Made by a program: the position numbers and the translations under genes | Part shown: one piece after another, positions 17,751 to 25,813 of the stretch | How the letters are laid out: each line of letters opens with the position of its first letter | Numbering within the stretch: position 1 is the first letter of the stretch | DNA from: Candidatus Woesearchaeota archaeon | Lineage (GTDB): Archaea > Nanobdellota > Nanobdellia > Woesearchaeales > UBA11576 | Assembly: GCA_018675335.1 (NCBI GenBank) | Contig: JABGYH010000004.1 | Span: forward strand, 62,001 to 126,000 | Length of the DNA stretch: 64,000 bases | Direction of reading: 5' to 3' | The notes under the pieces: generated by a model | Databases searched by the model: none | What the model was told of the DNA's origin: nothing | Seen by the model: only the letters and a program-made list of their open reading frames with translations

Positions 17751-18152
17751 AATTTTTTTATACTTTTTTTTGAAACATTTTTCATCACCATATTTTGTGA
17801 AATCTCTGTGATGTGCAGGCTCTTTGAAATCTTTTGGAAGATCTTTATGCTTAATGCCACACCAATGAGTTTCAGTATCAGCAGCAATCTTACATGCATA
17901 TGCGAAAAGACCATTACCATACCCACAATAAAGACAATTAATTTTCTCATACCATTTTAAGTAAGAAAGTTTGTAACGATCAATCTTAATATATTTTGAT
18001 CTTGGAACAATTGGAAGGCCATATAACCTAAAACAAAAGTGATGATATATTTCTAAACTAATGTCTAATATAAGAATTGGTAGAACCATACCCCAAATAA
18101 ATGGTACTGATAAAAAATTTCTAAAATGCATTGGTTTCTTTTTATAGTTCAT
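17745..18152 (-). CDS. Conserved hypothetical membrane protein
   Basis: A 135-residue protein with an N-terminal hydrophobic anchor (NFLSVPFIWGMVLPILILD), a conserved aromatic block (LEIYHHFCFRLYGLPIVPRS, KIDRYKLSYLKWYEKINC) and a Cys pair in LYCGYGNG plus a later WCGIKH. I recall this pattern from a widely distributed bacterial conserved-hypothetical family without known function; an archaeal copy suggests transfer. The fixed Cys and His hint at metal binding (inference). Confidence 0.7.
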   Translation of the reverse strand: MNYKKKPMHFRNFLSVPFIWGMVLPILILDISLEIYHHFCFRLYGLPIVPRSKYIKIDRYKLSYLKWYEKINCLYCGYGNGLFAYACKIAADTETHWCGIKHKDLPKDFKEPAHHRDFTKYGDEKCFKKKYKKIL

Positions 18153-18678
18153 TCTTGAGTTTCACCCCTGTTAAAAAAAGAATTAAAAACATTTTTATAA
18201 ATTTTGCTATATAACATTTAAGAATTGATTAAATTTTTTTAGCAGAATCAGATTTAGGCGCTCTGAGAGTAAATTTTTGCAAATTAATGGTTTTATATGG
18301 CTAAAAAAGCGTTCTTTTTTCAAAAATTAAGTATTTTTTTAGATTGATCAATTATTCGGCACTATCTCGAATTTTAGATATTTTGAAAAATGGCAAATTA
18401 TGGAACTATCCCAAATTGCGCATGGAAGTTATGGAATGATGCCCAAAATTTAGGGATTATCGCGACAAATTTAGAAAACTGAGTTTGAGGGGTCTTGATT
18501 GGAGAACCCAGGTTTACTGATACGAATGTAGTGTTCGATGCCAATTTTTAGTAGTTAATGAAATTGTTCGAGAAAGTTTCGACAACAATACCCATAATGT
18601 TTGGAACAGGAACTAGTGTGGAAAAAATGTAGAAAAATAAGCGAAAGGAATTTATAGTTAAATAGGTTAATAATTTAG
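18153..18678. other. AT-rich spacer with degenerate repeat words
   Basis: No credible coding frame over 525 bp. Words of the type GGAACTATCCCAAATT (18402-18417), GGAATGATGCCCAAAATTT (18434-18452) and GGGATTATCGCGACAAATTT (18453-18472) recur loosely here and again near 20600-20655. It may be a decayed region or host an untranslated RNA; no tRNA or known riboswitch fold is apparent. Confidence 0.35.
18651..18660 (+). promoter_or_regulatory. TATA box, leaderless promoter
   Basis: TTTATAGTTA, ending 19 nt before the ATG at 18679, which has no ribosome site close by. Confidence 0.45.
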
Positions 18679-19158
18679 ATGAAAATCACAAAAGAACAAT
18701 TACTACCATTTATTCACAAAGCACATAGAAATACATATGCAGCACCAAAAGAAATCAGAGAAAAAAATAAAGTAGAAATAATGAAAGGTCACACCAGTTA
18801 CCGATATGTTGAAGGAAGTTTAAGTTATGAAGATTCTTATGCAGGACATTTATGGGCTCCAGGCAGAGAAGTTGTATTTTTGAATGACGAACCCATTTGG
18901 TGCATGAGTTATCAAGGCAAAGCAAAAGATGGACTTGATGAATGCTTTGTTTCTCAAGTTTATGGATTTTTAAAAAAAGCACTAGATTCTTGCACAGAAG
19001 ATGTTCCATTCAGAGGACTTCATGGATTTAGTGAAGACGACTTTGAATATAGATTTATTTTCGAAGGAACTTGGGAATACTTTGTTGGACGCGAACAAGT
19101 ACTTTACAAAGGAGAAGTTGTTTTTTTCCAAGATGTGATGGGAAGCAAAATAATTTAA
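18679..19158 (+). CDS. DUF5680 domain protein
   Basis: A 159-residue soluble protein. Residues about 45-75 (LSYEDSYAGHLWAPGREVVF, then DEPIWCMSYQGKA) and the C-terminal FRGLHGFSEDDFEYRFIFEG followed by FVGREQVLYKGEVVFFQD match the DUF5680 layout, a domain often attached to small regulators and of unknown function. It stands alone here, with AT-rich spacers on the left and a PLP enzyme on the right. Confidence 0.7.
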   Translation: MKITKEQLLPFIHKAHRNTYAAPKEIREKNKVEIMKGHTSYRYVEGSLSYEDSYAGHLWAPGREVVFLNDEPIWCMSYQGKAKDGLDECFVSQVYGFLKKALDSCTEDVPFRGLHGFSEDDFEYRFIFEGTWEYFVGREQVLYKGEVVFFQDVMGSKII

Positions 19159-19230
19159 TTATTTCTTAAATGTTTTAAGTCCAACAATATTTAGTTATTG
19201 ATTAGAAGTTTTAGGCTTAAAAAGACAAAT

Positions 19231-19240
19231 ATTTATATAA
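19231..19240 (+). promoter_or_regulatory. TATA box, leaderless promoter
   Basis: ATTTATATAA ends 22 nt before the ATG at 19262. This spacing favours ATG 19262 over the upstream TTG at 19247 as the true start. Confidence 0.55.
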
Positions 19241-19261
19241 ATAAAATTGGATCTAAACAAT

Positions 19262-20284
19262 ATGTCATTGACTAAGAAAGAAGAACAGATATTAAAATCA
19301 ATAGTAATCGCATCTGAGAATGATCCTAACAACCCAGAGTTTCCAGCAGATGATCCAAAATTTCCTGCAACACCAACATACAAAATAAAAGTTGAAGGTT
19401 TTTCTAATATATGGTTAAAAGATGAAAGTCACAATCCAACAGGCACACATAAAGATCGAATGGCTTGGGAGATCATCGTAACCTACCGAGATTTCTTGCT
19501 CGCTAAAAAAAGAGGACAAATTAAAGGAAAAATACCTGCAATGTCAATTATTTCTTCAGGAAGCGCTGCAGTTGCAATTCAATCACAATTAAAAAAATAT
19601 AATTTACCTAATTTGAAAGTACTCGCAGATGCAAATATGAATCCCCAAGTTTTAACGTCTATGAAAAAAATTGGTTGTGAAATCTATGAAACAAATTTAA
19701 GCAAAAAATCACTTCATTGGCAAGAAATACTAACACTAACTCACAATCCCAACGGATTTGACATAACTTCAAGCGAAGCACTTGATCCAACCACAAGATT
19801 TTATGACTGGCTAAGTTATGAAATAATTAATTCGTCACCTGACTATTGCTTTATCCCATTTGGAACTGGAAATTTATTTGAAAATGTTTTAAACATCAAT
19901 AAAAAGGAAGTTTCAACGAAAGATCATGATCCACGTTTCAAAGGAAATTTGAAAAAATTAAGAAACTGTCATTTTTTGGGTGCCACAACTAATAACCCAA
20001 AATCAAAAGCAGATAAATTATATTCTCCACACTTGCCGTTTGTTCATTTCGACGAGCAATGGATACGATTGTATCGACATGCAGGATTTTGTGGATCAGA
20101 ATCCCAAGTTCATTTAATAAAAGAAAAATACTTAGATGAAGCTATAACTATTGCTAAAACACAAGGAATTAATTGCGAACCTTCAGGAATTTCTGGACTT
20201 GCATTGTTTTTGCAATGGAAAAATAAAGTGCCAAAGAATAAAAAAATTCTAATTGTTAGTACTGGAAAAACTAAGTATCCTTGA
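19262..20284 (+). CDS. PLP-dependent fold-type II enzyme (threonine/cysteine synthase-like)
   Basis: A 340-residue enzyme. Seen: NIWLKDESHNPTGTHKDRMA with the PLP-binding Lys in THKDR, the substrate/phosphate loop SIISSGSAAVA, the glycine loop FIPFGTGNLFENV, and the end IVSTGKTKYP. The overall pattern is that of threonine synthase, diaminopropionate lyase and cysteine synthase relatives; the Asn usually seen after the SSG loop (SSGNxG) is Ser-Ala here, so the substrate may be unusual. The TATA box position argues for the ATG at 19262; 19247 (TTG) would add five residues. No operon partner. Confidence 0.8.
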   Translation: MSLTKKEEQILKSIVIASENDPNNPEFPADDPKFPATPTYKIKVEGFSNIWLKDESHNPTGTHKDRMAWEIIVTYRDFLLAKKRGQIKGKIPAMSIISSGSAAVAIQSQLKKYNLPNLKVLADANMNPQVLTSMKKIGCEIYETNLSKKSLHWQEILTLTHNPNGFDITSSEALDPTTRFYDWLSYEIINSSPDYCFIPFGTGNLFENVLNINKKEVSTKDHDPRFKGNLKKLRNCHFLGATTNNPKSKADKLYSPHLPFVHFDEQWIRLYRHAGFCGSESQVHLIKEKYLDEAITIAKTQGINCEPSGISGLALFLQWKNKVPKNKKILIVSTGKTKYP

Positions 20285-20672
20285 TTTTTTGATTAAAATA
20301 TTTTAGCAATGTGTATTTTTTCTATATTGAAAATAATTATTTCTTTAATCAATGCTAAAAGGTTTTAAGACTTAGAAGTTTTTAGCAGAAATTATTGTTT
20401 GTTAAATTTAAGTTTTGATTAAAAGTTTTGCATTTTATTTAAGCTAGAACTTTTTGTTTTTGATCGAATATTTTAAGTTTTCTTTGTTGGGATAATGTCG
20501 ATTATTTGTTTAAAACTTAGTGTCGGATTTTTAGTTTTTTTAGTTAAGATTATTTAATGATCCTGCTGGTTTTATTTCTAAGATTGTTGGAATAATACTA
20601 ATTGTTATTTGGAATAATATCGACAAAACTACAATCGGAACCATCCCAAAATTTGAAGAAAAAAAGTGAGAG
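20285..20672. other. T-rich spacer between convergent genes
   Basis: No coding frame. Strong T bias on the plus strand right after the PLP-enzyme stop suits archaeal T-tract termination. It holds copies of a loose motif TTGATTAAAAGTTTTA (20288-20307, 20413-20431) also found at 15115-15134 and 19197-19216, plus GGAATAATATCGACAAAA near 20611-20628. Confidence 0.4.
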
Positions 20673-20972
20673 TTACAAATAGATTTCATCATGATGTGCA
20701 TAGTCACCAAAAATAATTTGTTTATTTTTGTGATCTATAAAGAAAATGAGGACAAAATGGCCTAAGTGAACTCGATTAAATTTTTTCAGATCGTGACGCA
20801 GAAATTTATAATTATGAAAAGGATCATTAATTATCCCACAAATCTTTTTTTCTAATTTTACATACTGAGAAATATCTTTTTTCTTGAGTTTAATAATTTT
20901 GTTAAATAATTGTTCACTGCATACTTTTTTATATTTCTCGTAATGCTTTCTCGAGCTTTTCGCCAGAAACAT
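20673..20972 (-). CDS. RelE-family toxin
   Basis: A 99-residue RelE/ParE-fold toxin of the archaeal type ending in the fold's typical strand and motif: FNRVHLGHFVLIFFIDHKNK then IIFGDYAHHDEIYL. The RVHxGxFVLIF and HHDEIY signatures mark the archaeal addiction-module branch. The gene starts 44 bp inside the antitoxin gene; a later start would still leave the fold intact. Confidence 0.85.
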   Translation of the reverse strand: MFLAKSSRKHYEKYKKVCSEQLFNKIIKLKKKDISQYVKLEKKICGIINDPFHNYKFLRHDLKKFNRVHLGHFVLIFFIDHKNKQIIFGDYAHHDEIYL

Positions 20973-21162
20973 ATTTTCCTCGCATAATCTTTTTAAGTTT
21001 CTTTACGTACTCAGGTCTTAACTCAGGCTCTTGTTTTAATTCTATATACTCAGAAACTAATGCTTCTATAGCTTCACCTTTATCCTTCAACTCATACTTT
21101 GCCTTTATTATATTTAACACCCTGTTCGTATTTTGACTTAATTCAACTAAAGCTTGAACCAT
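20929..21162 (-). CDS. DUF2683-type antitoxin
   Basis: A 77-residue protein of the DUF2683 family, a partner of archaeal RelE toxins. The N-terminal half is a ribbon-helix-helix-like VQALVELSQNTNRVLNIIKA with KGEAIEALVSEY; the C-terminal half (PEYVKKLKKIMRGKYVSGEK) is the toxin-binding part. GGTGAT lies before the ATG, as in the first module. A 17-bp palindrome sits 18 bp upstream. Confidence 0.85.
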   Translation of the reverse strand: MVQALVELSQNTNRVLNIIKAKYELKDKGEAIEALVSEYIELKQEPELRPEYVKKLKKIMRGKYVSGEKLEKALREI

Positions 21163-21179
21163 AATATCACCTTAGTTTG

Positions 21180-21196
21180 AATAAGTTCAACTTATT
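21180..21196. promoter_or_regulatory. 17-bp palindromic operator of the DUF2683/RelE module
   Basis: AATAAGTT-C-AACTTATT is a perfect inverted repeat (8-bp arms, 1-nt spacer) just upstream of the antitoxin start, in the promoter zone. Autoregulation by the antitoxin is the likely role (inference from the class). Confidence 0.55.
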
Positions 21197-21490
21197 TATT
21201 AAGTTTTTGATAAATCTAATAGAGTTAGAACTCATTAATTAATTTTCAATAGAAAAAACCGGAAAAAGTGAGTGTTACACCACAAAAAATACAAAAAAAT
21301 AAGAAAATAAAACTAGAATATAGAACAAACTCAAATAATATAGAAACCAATCACTATTCACCTGAGATAAGATAAGTTATTTAAATATTTTTTCCATAAT
21401 TTAGCACCATAAATTATATAAATCAGATCCAAGCGCTCCAACATAGATTAAAATCATAAATAAAATAACCAATTATTGGGGTGAATAAAA
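21197..21490. other. Divergent promoter region of the RelE module and ppdK
   Basis: No gene. It contains a TATA-like AAATTATATAAATC at 21411-21424 on the plus strand, about 70 nt before the ppdK start, and the ribosome site GGGGTG at 21478-21483. Confidence 0.45.
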
Positions 21491-24109
21491 GTGACTAAAT
21501 ATGTATACGATTTCTCAGAAGGGAAAAAAGACATGAAAGAATTATTAGGCGGCAAAGGTGCAAACCTAGCTGAAATGACAAACATTGGAATTCCAGTACC
21601 ATTCGGATTTACAATCACTACCGAAACATGCCACGAATTTTCTCAAAGCAATAAATTTCCAGAAGGAATGCTTGCAGAAGTAGAAGAAAAAATCAAACTT
21701 GTTGAAGAAAAAATGGGCATGAAATTTGGAGACCCAACAAACCCATTATTATTATCAGTTCGAAGTGGAGCTGCAGCATCAATGCCTGGAATGATGGACA
21801 CAGTACTAAACTTAGGACTTAATTCTACAATCGTTGACGGAATGGTTCAAAAAACAGGAAATGAAAGATTCGTACTTGACTCATACAGACGATTTATTCA
21901 AATGTTTGGAGATGTTGTAATGGAAGTACCACACCACAACTTTGAAAAAATTCTTCACGCAAAAAAAGAAGAAAAAGGAGTAAAGCTTGACACAGACTTA
22001 ACAATTGAACACTTAAAAGAATTAGTTAATGAATACAAAGCAATGGTTAAAGAAACTACTGAAAAAGATTTTCCAGAAGATCCAATGGAACAATTAAAAT
22101 TGTCAATTGAAGCAGTATTTTCATCATGGAATAATAGTCGAGCAATATTATACAGACAATTAAATGATATTAAAGGACTTCTTGGAACTGCAGTAAATGT
22201 ACAAGCAATGGTATATGGAAACATGGGTGATACATCAGGAACGGGAGTTTGTTTTACAAGAGATCCTGCAACTGGTGAAAATATTTTCTACGGAGAATAC
22301 TTAATGAATGCACAAGGCGAAGATGTTGTTGCAGGAATTAGAACACCACAAAAAATATCCCAACTAAATGAAGTGATGCCTGAAGCTTACTCCGAACTTG
22401 TTGCAATTTACAAAAAACTTGAAACACACTACAAAGACATGCAAGATATGGAATTTACAATTCAAGACTGTAAGTTATACATCTTACAAACAAGAAATGG
22501 AAAAAGAACCGCAGCTGCTGCTGTAAAAATCTCAGTTGATATGGTAAGCGAAGGACTAATTGATAAAAAAGAAGCACTACTAAGAATTGATCCTAATGCA
22601 CTTAACCAATTACTGCACAAACAACTAGATCCTGCAGAAAAGGTTAAATTTAGCGCAGTTGCAACAGGACTTCCAGCGTCCCCTGGAGCTGCAGTTGGAC
22701 AAGTAATATTTGATTCACACAAAGCAAACGAATGGGCAGAAGAAGGAAAAACAGTAGTACTTGTAAGAACTGAAACTAGTCCTGAAGATTTAATTGGGAT
22801 GAATGCAGCACAAGGAATCTTAACTTCTCGAGGAGGAATGACATCTCATGCAGCAGTAGTTGCAAGAGGAATGGGAAAATGTTGTATTGCAGGATGTTCT
22901 GATGTTATTGTTCATGAAGCAGAAGGATACATGGAAGTTGCGGGAAAACAAATCAAAGAAGGAGAATACATAACACTTGATGGAACTACTGGAGAATTAT
23001 TCCTTGATAAAATTCCAACAAACGATCCCGAACTAACTGGAGACTTTGGAACTATTATGAGTTGGTCTGATGAAGTTCGAAAACTAAAAGTAAGAACTAA
23101 TGCAGATGGACCAAAAGATGCAACTGTTGCAATTAAGTTTGGAGCAGAAGGAATTGGTTTATGTAGAACTGAACACATGTTTTTTGAAGGTGACAGAATC
23201 AAAGCTATGCGCGAGATGATTTTATCAGCAGATCTTGAAGGACGTAAAAAAGCTCTGGCTAAAATATTACCATATCAAAAAGCAGACTTCAAAGGATTAT
23301 TCGAAGTAATGGGAGATCTACCAGTAACAATTAGATTACTTGATCCACCACTACACGAGTTTTTACCAAAAGACGCAGCAGACATTAAATTAATTTCTGA
23401 AGAATTAAATGTTAGTGTTGAAAAACTAAATGAAAAAATTGAAAGTTTACATGAAGTAAATCCAATGCTTGGACACCGTGGATGTAGACTCGGAATTACC
23501 TATCCAGAAATTACTGAAATGCAAACAAGAGCAATAATTGAAGCAGCGCTCGAAGTAAAAAAGGAAAAAGGTACAAATTTAGTTCCAGAAATTATGATTC
23601 CATTAATTGGAAATGTAACTGAATATAAAAACCAAAAAGAAGTAGTGGTAAAAATTGCAGATGCAATCATTTCAGAGTCAGGAATTGACATGAAATACAT
23701 GGTTGGAACTATGATTGAAGTTCCTCGAGGAGCATTAACCGCAGACGAAGTTGCAGCAGAAGCAGAATTTTTTAGCTTTGGAACAAATGACCTAACACAA
23801 ATGACTTTAGGATTTTCAAGAGATGATGTTGGAAATTTCGTACCTGAATATGTTAAAAAAGGAATTTTAGAAAAAGATCCATTTCAAGTTTTAGATCAAA
23901 CAGGAGTTGGACAACTAGTTAAAATGGCTGTTGAAAAAGGAAGATCCGTAAAGAGTAATTTGAAACTTGGAATTTGCGGAGAACATGGAGGAGAACCATC
24001 ATCTGTTGAATTCTGCCACAAAGTAGGACTTGACTATGTAAGTTGCTCACCATTTAGAGTTCCAATTGCAAAACTTGCAGCAGCACAAGCAGTTTTAAAA
24101 GAAGAATAA
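21491..24109 (+). CDS. ppdK: Pyruvate phosphate dikinase
   Basis: An 872-residue full-length enzyme that interconverts pyruvate + ATP + Pi and PEP + AMP + PPi, the switch between glycolysis and gluconeogenesis in many anaerobes. Domains in order: N-terminal ATP-grasp (GGKGANLAEM near residue 20; LLSVRSGAAASMPGMMDTVL near 90-110), the phosphohistidine domain with the catalytic His in SRGGMTSHAAVVARGMGK (about 445-460), and the PEP-binding TIM barrel (GLCRTEHMFF, GHRGCRLGI, FSFGTNDLTQM, GICGEHGGEP). The start is GTG with a GGGGTG ribosome site 8 nt before. All key residues are present. Confidence 0.97.
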   Translation: MTKYVYDFSEGKKDMKELLGGKGANLAEMTNIGIPVPFGFTITTETCHEFSQSNKFPEGMLAEVEEKIKLVEEKMGMKFGDPTNPLLLSVRSGAAASMPGMMDTVLNLGLNSTIVDGMVQKTGNERFVLDSYRRFIQMFGDVVMEVPHHNFEKILHAKKEEKGVKLDTDLTIEHLKELVNEYKAMVKETTEKDFPEDPMEQLKLSIEAVFSSWNNSRAILYRQLNDIKGLLGTAVNVQAMVYGNMGDTSGTGVCFTRDPATGENIFYGEYLMNAQGEDVVAGIRTPQKISQLNEVMPEAYSELVAIYKKLETHYKDMQDMEFTIQDCKLYILQTRNGKRTAAAAVKISVDMVSEGLIDKKEALLRIDPNALNQLLHKQLDPAEKVKFSAVATGLPASPGAAVGQVIFDSHKANEWAEEGKTVVLVRTETSPEDLIGMNAAQGILTSRGGMTSHAAVVARGMGKCCIAGCSDVIVHEAEGYMEVAGKQIKEGEYITLDGTTGELFLDKIPTNDPELTGDFGTIMSWSDEVRKLKVRTNADGPKDATVAIKFGAEGIGLCRTEHMFFEGDRIKAMREMILSADLEGRKKALAKILPYQKADFKGLFEVMGDLPVTIRLLDPPLHEFLPKDAADIKLISEELNVSVEKLNEKIESLHEVNPMLGHRGCRLGITYPEITEMQTRAIIEAALEVKKEKGTNLVPEIMIPLIGNVTEYKNQKEVVVKIADAIISESGIDMKYMVGTMIEVPRGALTADEVAAEAEFFSFGTNDLTQMTLGFSRDDVGNFVPEYVKKGILEKDPFQVLDQTGVGQLVKMAVEKGRSVKSNLKLGICGEHGGEPSSVEFCHKVGLDYVSCSPFRVPIAKLAAAQAVLKEE

Positions 24110-24111
24110 AA

Positions 24112-24180
24112 TTTTCTTTTAGCATATGAGTTTTTAAAATTTTTTATTTTTTTAAATTTTATTTTTTTTCTCATTTTTAG
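24112..24180 (+). terminator. T-tract terminator region after ppdK
   Basis: Several runs of six to eight T with little else follow the ppdK stop, the form of archaeal polymerase termination. The flanking words AGCATATGAG and CTCATTTTTAGCATATT also form loose complementary and direct repeats. Confidence 0.5.
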
Positions 24181-24245
24181 CATATTATTGATATCAGCAA
24201 TCTTAAGTACCTAGTTCTCAAACTCATACTTAGGGTGAAGGAAAA

Positions 24246-24626
24246 ATGAATAAACTAGCAACAGCAAGCAATATAGGCGATTTAGCAATAACACTTGGAA
24301 TAAAACTTAGTCCAACAACTCAAGAACTATTTGTTAAACAGCAATATGAGCCAACAGTGCATTTTATGAGATCTGCTTTAACGACTCGCAATAATTTAAC
24401 TTTAAGCGGTGCAAGACAATGGGCAGTAGTTAAAGATTTGGAATCTGCAGGGTTTGAATTTTTAGGCTGCGTTAAACCTCAACATGCAAACACAGTTTAT
24501 CAAACATTATTATCAAACTATCCTGCAAGAAATATTATTACAATCCCAGGAGAAACAATGATATACAGGCCAATGGAAAAAAGAATGCCACACAAAGAAC
24601 AGGTTTATTTTTTTCATAGAACTTAA
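24246..24626 (+). CDS. Hypothetical protein
   Basis: A 126-residue soluble protein preceded by GGTGAAGG. The N-terminal half is helical (ASNIGDLAITLGIKLSPTTQ); the middle has SGARQWAVVKDLESAGFEFLG, which could be part of a winged-helix domain. No catalytic motif. It may be cotranscribed with the next gene, 50 bp on. Confidence 0.55.
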   Translation: MNKLATASNIGDLAITLGIKLSPTTQELFVKQQYEPTVHFMRSALTTRNNLTLSGARQWAVVKDLESAGFEFLGCVKPQHANTVYQTLLSNYPARNIITIPGETMIYRPMEKRMPHKEQVYFFHRT

Positions 24627-24677
24627 AATATTAATAAAGTTTAAATATGAAAATCATACACTCATTTTTTGATCTGT

Positions 24678-24956
24678 ATGTTACCATTCAAAGTTGGCAT
24701 TGCCTATCAATTAAGAGAAGTTGAAGAATATCAAACAACACTCGCAACTGAATTAGGTCATCCAGTAACAATCGATGCAGCAATTAAACATTGGGTCGGT
24801 GCAGGATATGCTGCAACATTCAGAAAACAACTTGAAATACGCGAAGCACAAATACTTCAAACATGCACTTATTCTTGTGGAATACCTGAAGAATGTAAAG
24901 GATTTGAATACTGCCCATTAGAACTCGCCGTTGTTCACGAAACATTAAATGATTAA
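24678..24956 (+). CDS. Small Cys-containing hypothetical protein
   Basis: 92 residues from the ATG at 24678; an in-frame TTG at 24669 is an alternative. The N-terminal half contains LGHPVTIDAAIKHWVGAGYA; the C-terminus has four Cys in CTYSCGIPEECKGFEYCPLE, arranged C-x3-C-x6-C-x5-C, suitable for a zinc or iron-sulfur site (inference). A promoter-like TTTAAATATG lies near 24640. Its stop overlaps the convergent gene by 4 bp. Confidence 0.55.
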   Translation: MLPFKVGIAYQLREVEEYQTTLATELGHPVTIDAAIKHWVGAGYAATFRKQLEIREAQILQTCTYSCGIPEECKGFEYCPLELAVVHETLND

Positions 24957-25723
24957 GGATCTTTTGTTACTTCAGTTAATTCTTGGTAATCTAAAAGCAT
25001 TTTATCCATAAATCTTGCATCATACTCTAAAACAACTTCTCCTTGAAATTTAGTAGAGCTCAAATAACCAACTAATTGAGGTGCCATAAGACTCCCTCGA
25101 CGATAAGGAAGATGAACTTGCCATTTTTCATCCGAATTATCAGGAATAATTCTATTACTCAAATGCAAAACACCAACTTTTGAAGAAACCAATTCAAACT
25201 CAGTAAGTAAGTCAATACCTTCTACAGTATGACTTATATCATAAGTAATTCCTAAATGAGGCATAACACATGCAAGCCCAAATAAACTTAATGGATCATA
25301 AACCCACCTTTGATCATTTCCATTTCTCCCTCTTGAAGGAAAATTTTCTAAACAAATTTGCACATCAGAATCTGTAAGTTGTCCCTCCAAATCAAGAAGC
25401 GCATTCATTTCAGCAGATTTTATTTGAACTAAATCAGATTTCGGACTTTTAACAGGATGAATTGTAATTGTACTAACTTCGTAAATATCTTGCATTGCCT
25501 TAATCAGGTGAAAAAACTCAGGATCAGAAAAAGCAACAGTTGGTGCATGAATTGAAGTTACAGAAATATCATTTTGTCCAAGTTGATCTAAAATTGCATC
25601 ATGATTTTTTGGAAAGCCATGATAAAAATTTAGTTGAACATTAACTCCACTAAATTTAGCTAAATCAAAATTAAGATCTAAAACATCTTTCGCTTCCAAA
25701 CAACACGAATACGTAACCGCCAT
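24953..25723 (-). CDS. Xylose-isomerase-like TIM-barrel protein (sugar isomerase/epimerase)
   Basis: A 256-residue AP_endonuc_2/xylose-isomerase-like barrel. Strand-end motifs in order: TSIHAP, TITIHP, ICLENFP, LGITYDISHT, VGVLHLSN, HLPYRRGSL and VVLEYD. The metal-binding His/Glu/Asp set of the superfamily (E in LENFP, D and H in DISHT, H in VLHLSN, E in VLEYD) is complete. Members isomerise sugars or cut abasic DNA; this short form fits a sugar isomerase or epimerase better than endonuclease IV. It lies downstream of the NTase-phosphorylase gene, same strand, 90 bp apart. Confidence 0.75.
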   Translation of the reverse strand: MAVTYSCCLEAKDVLDLNFDLAKFSGVNVQLNFYHGFPKNHDAILDQLGQNDISVTSIHAPTVAFSDPEFFHLIKAMQDIYEVSTITIHPVKSPKSDLVQIKSAEMNALLDLEGQLTDSDVQICLENFPSRGRNGNDQRWVYDPLSLFGLACVMPHLGITYDISHTVEGIDLLTEFELVSSKVGVLHLSNRIIPDNSDEKWQVHLPYRRGSLMAPQLVGYLSSTKFQGEVVLEYDARFMDKMLLDYQELTEVTKDP

Positions 25724-25813
25724 TTTTCACATATTTTTTTAAAATTAGTTTTTAATAATTATTTTTCAATAATTTTTTTATTATTTTATTATTTAATATT
25801 AAAATAGACCTAA

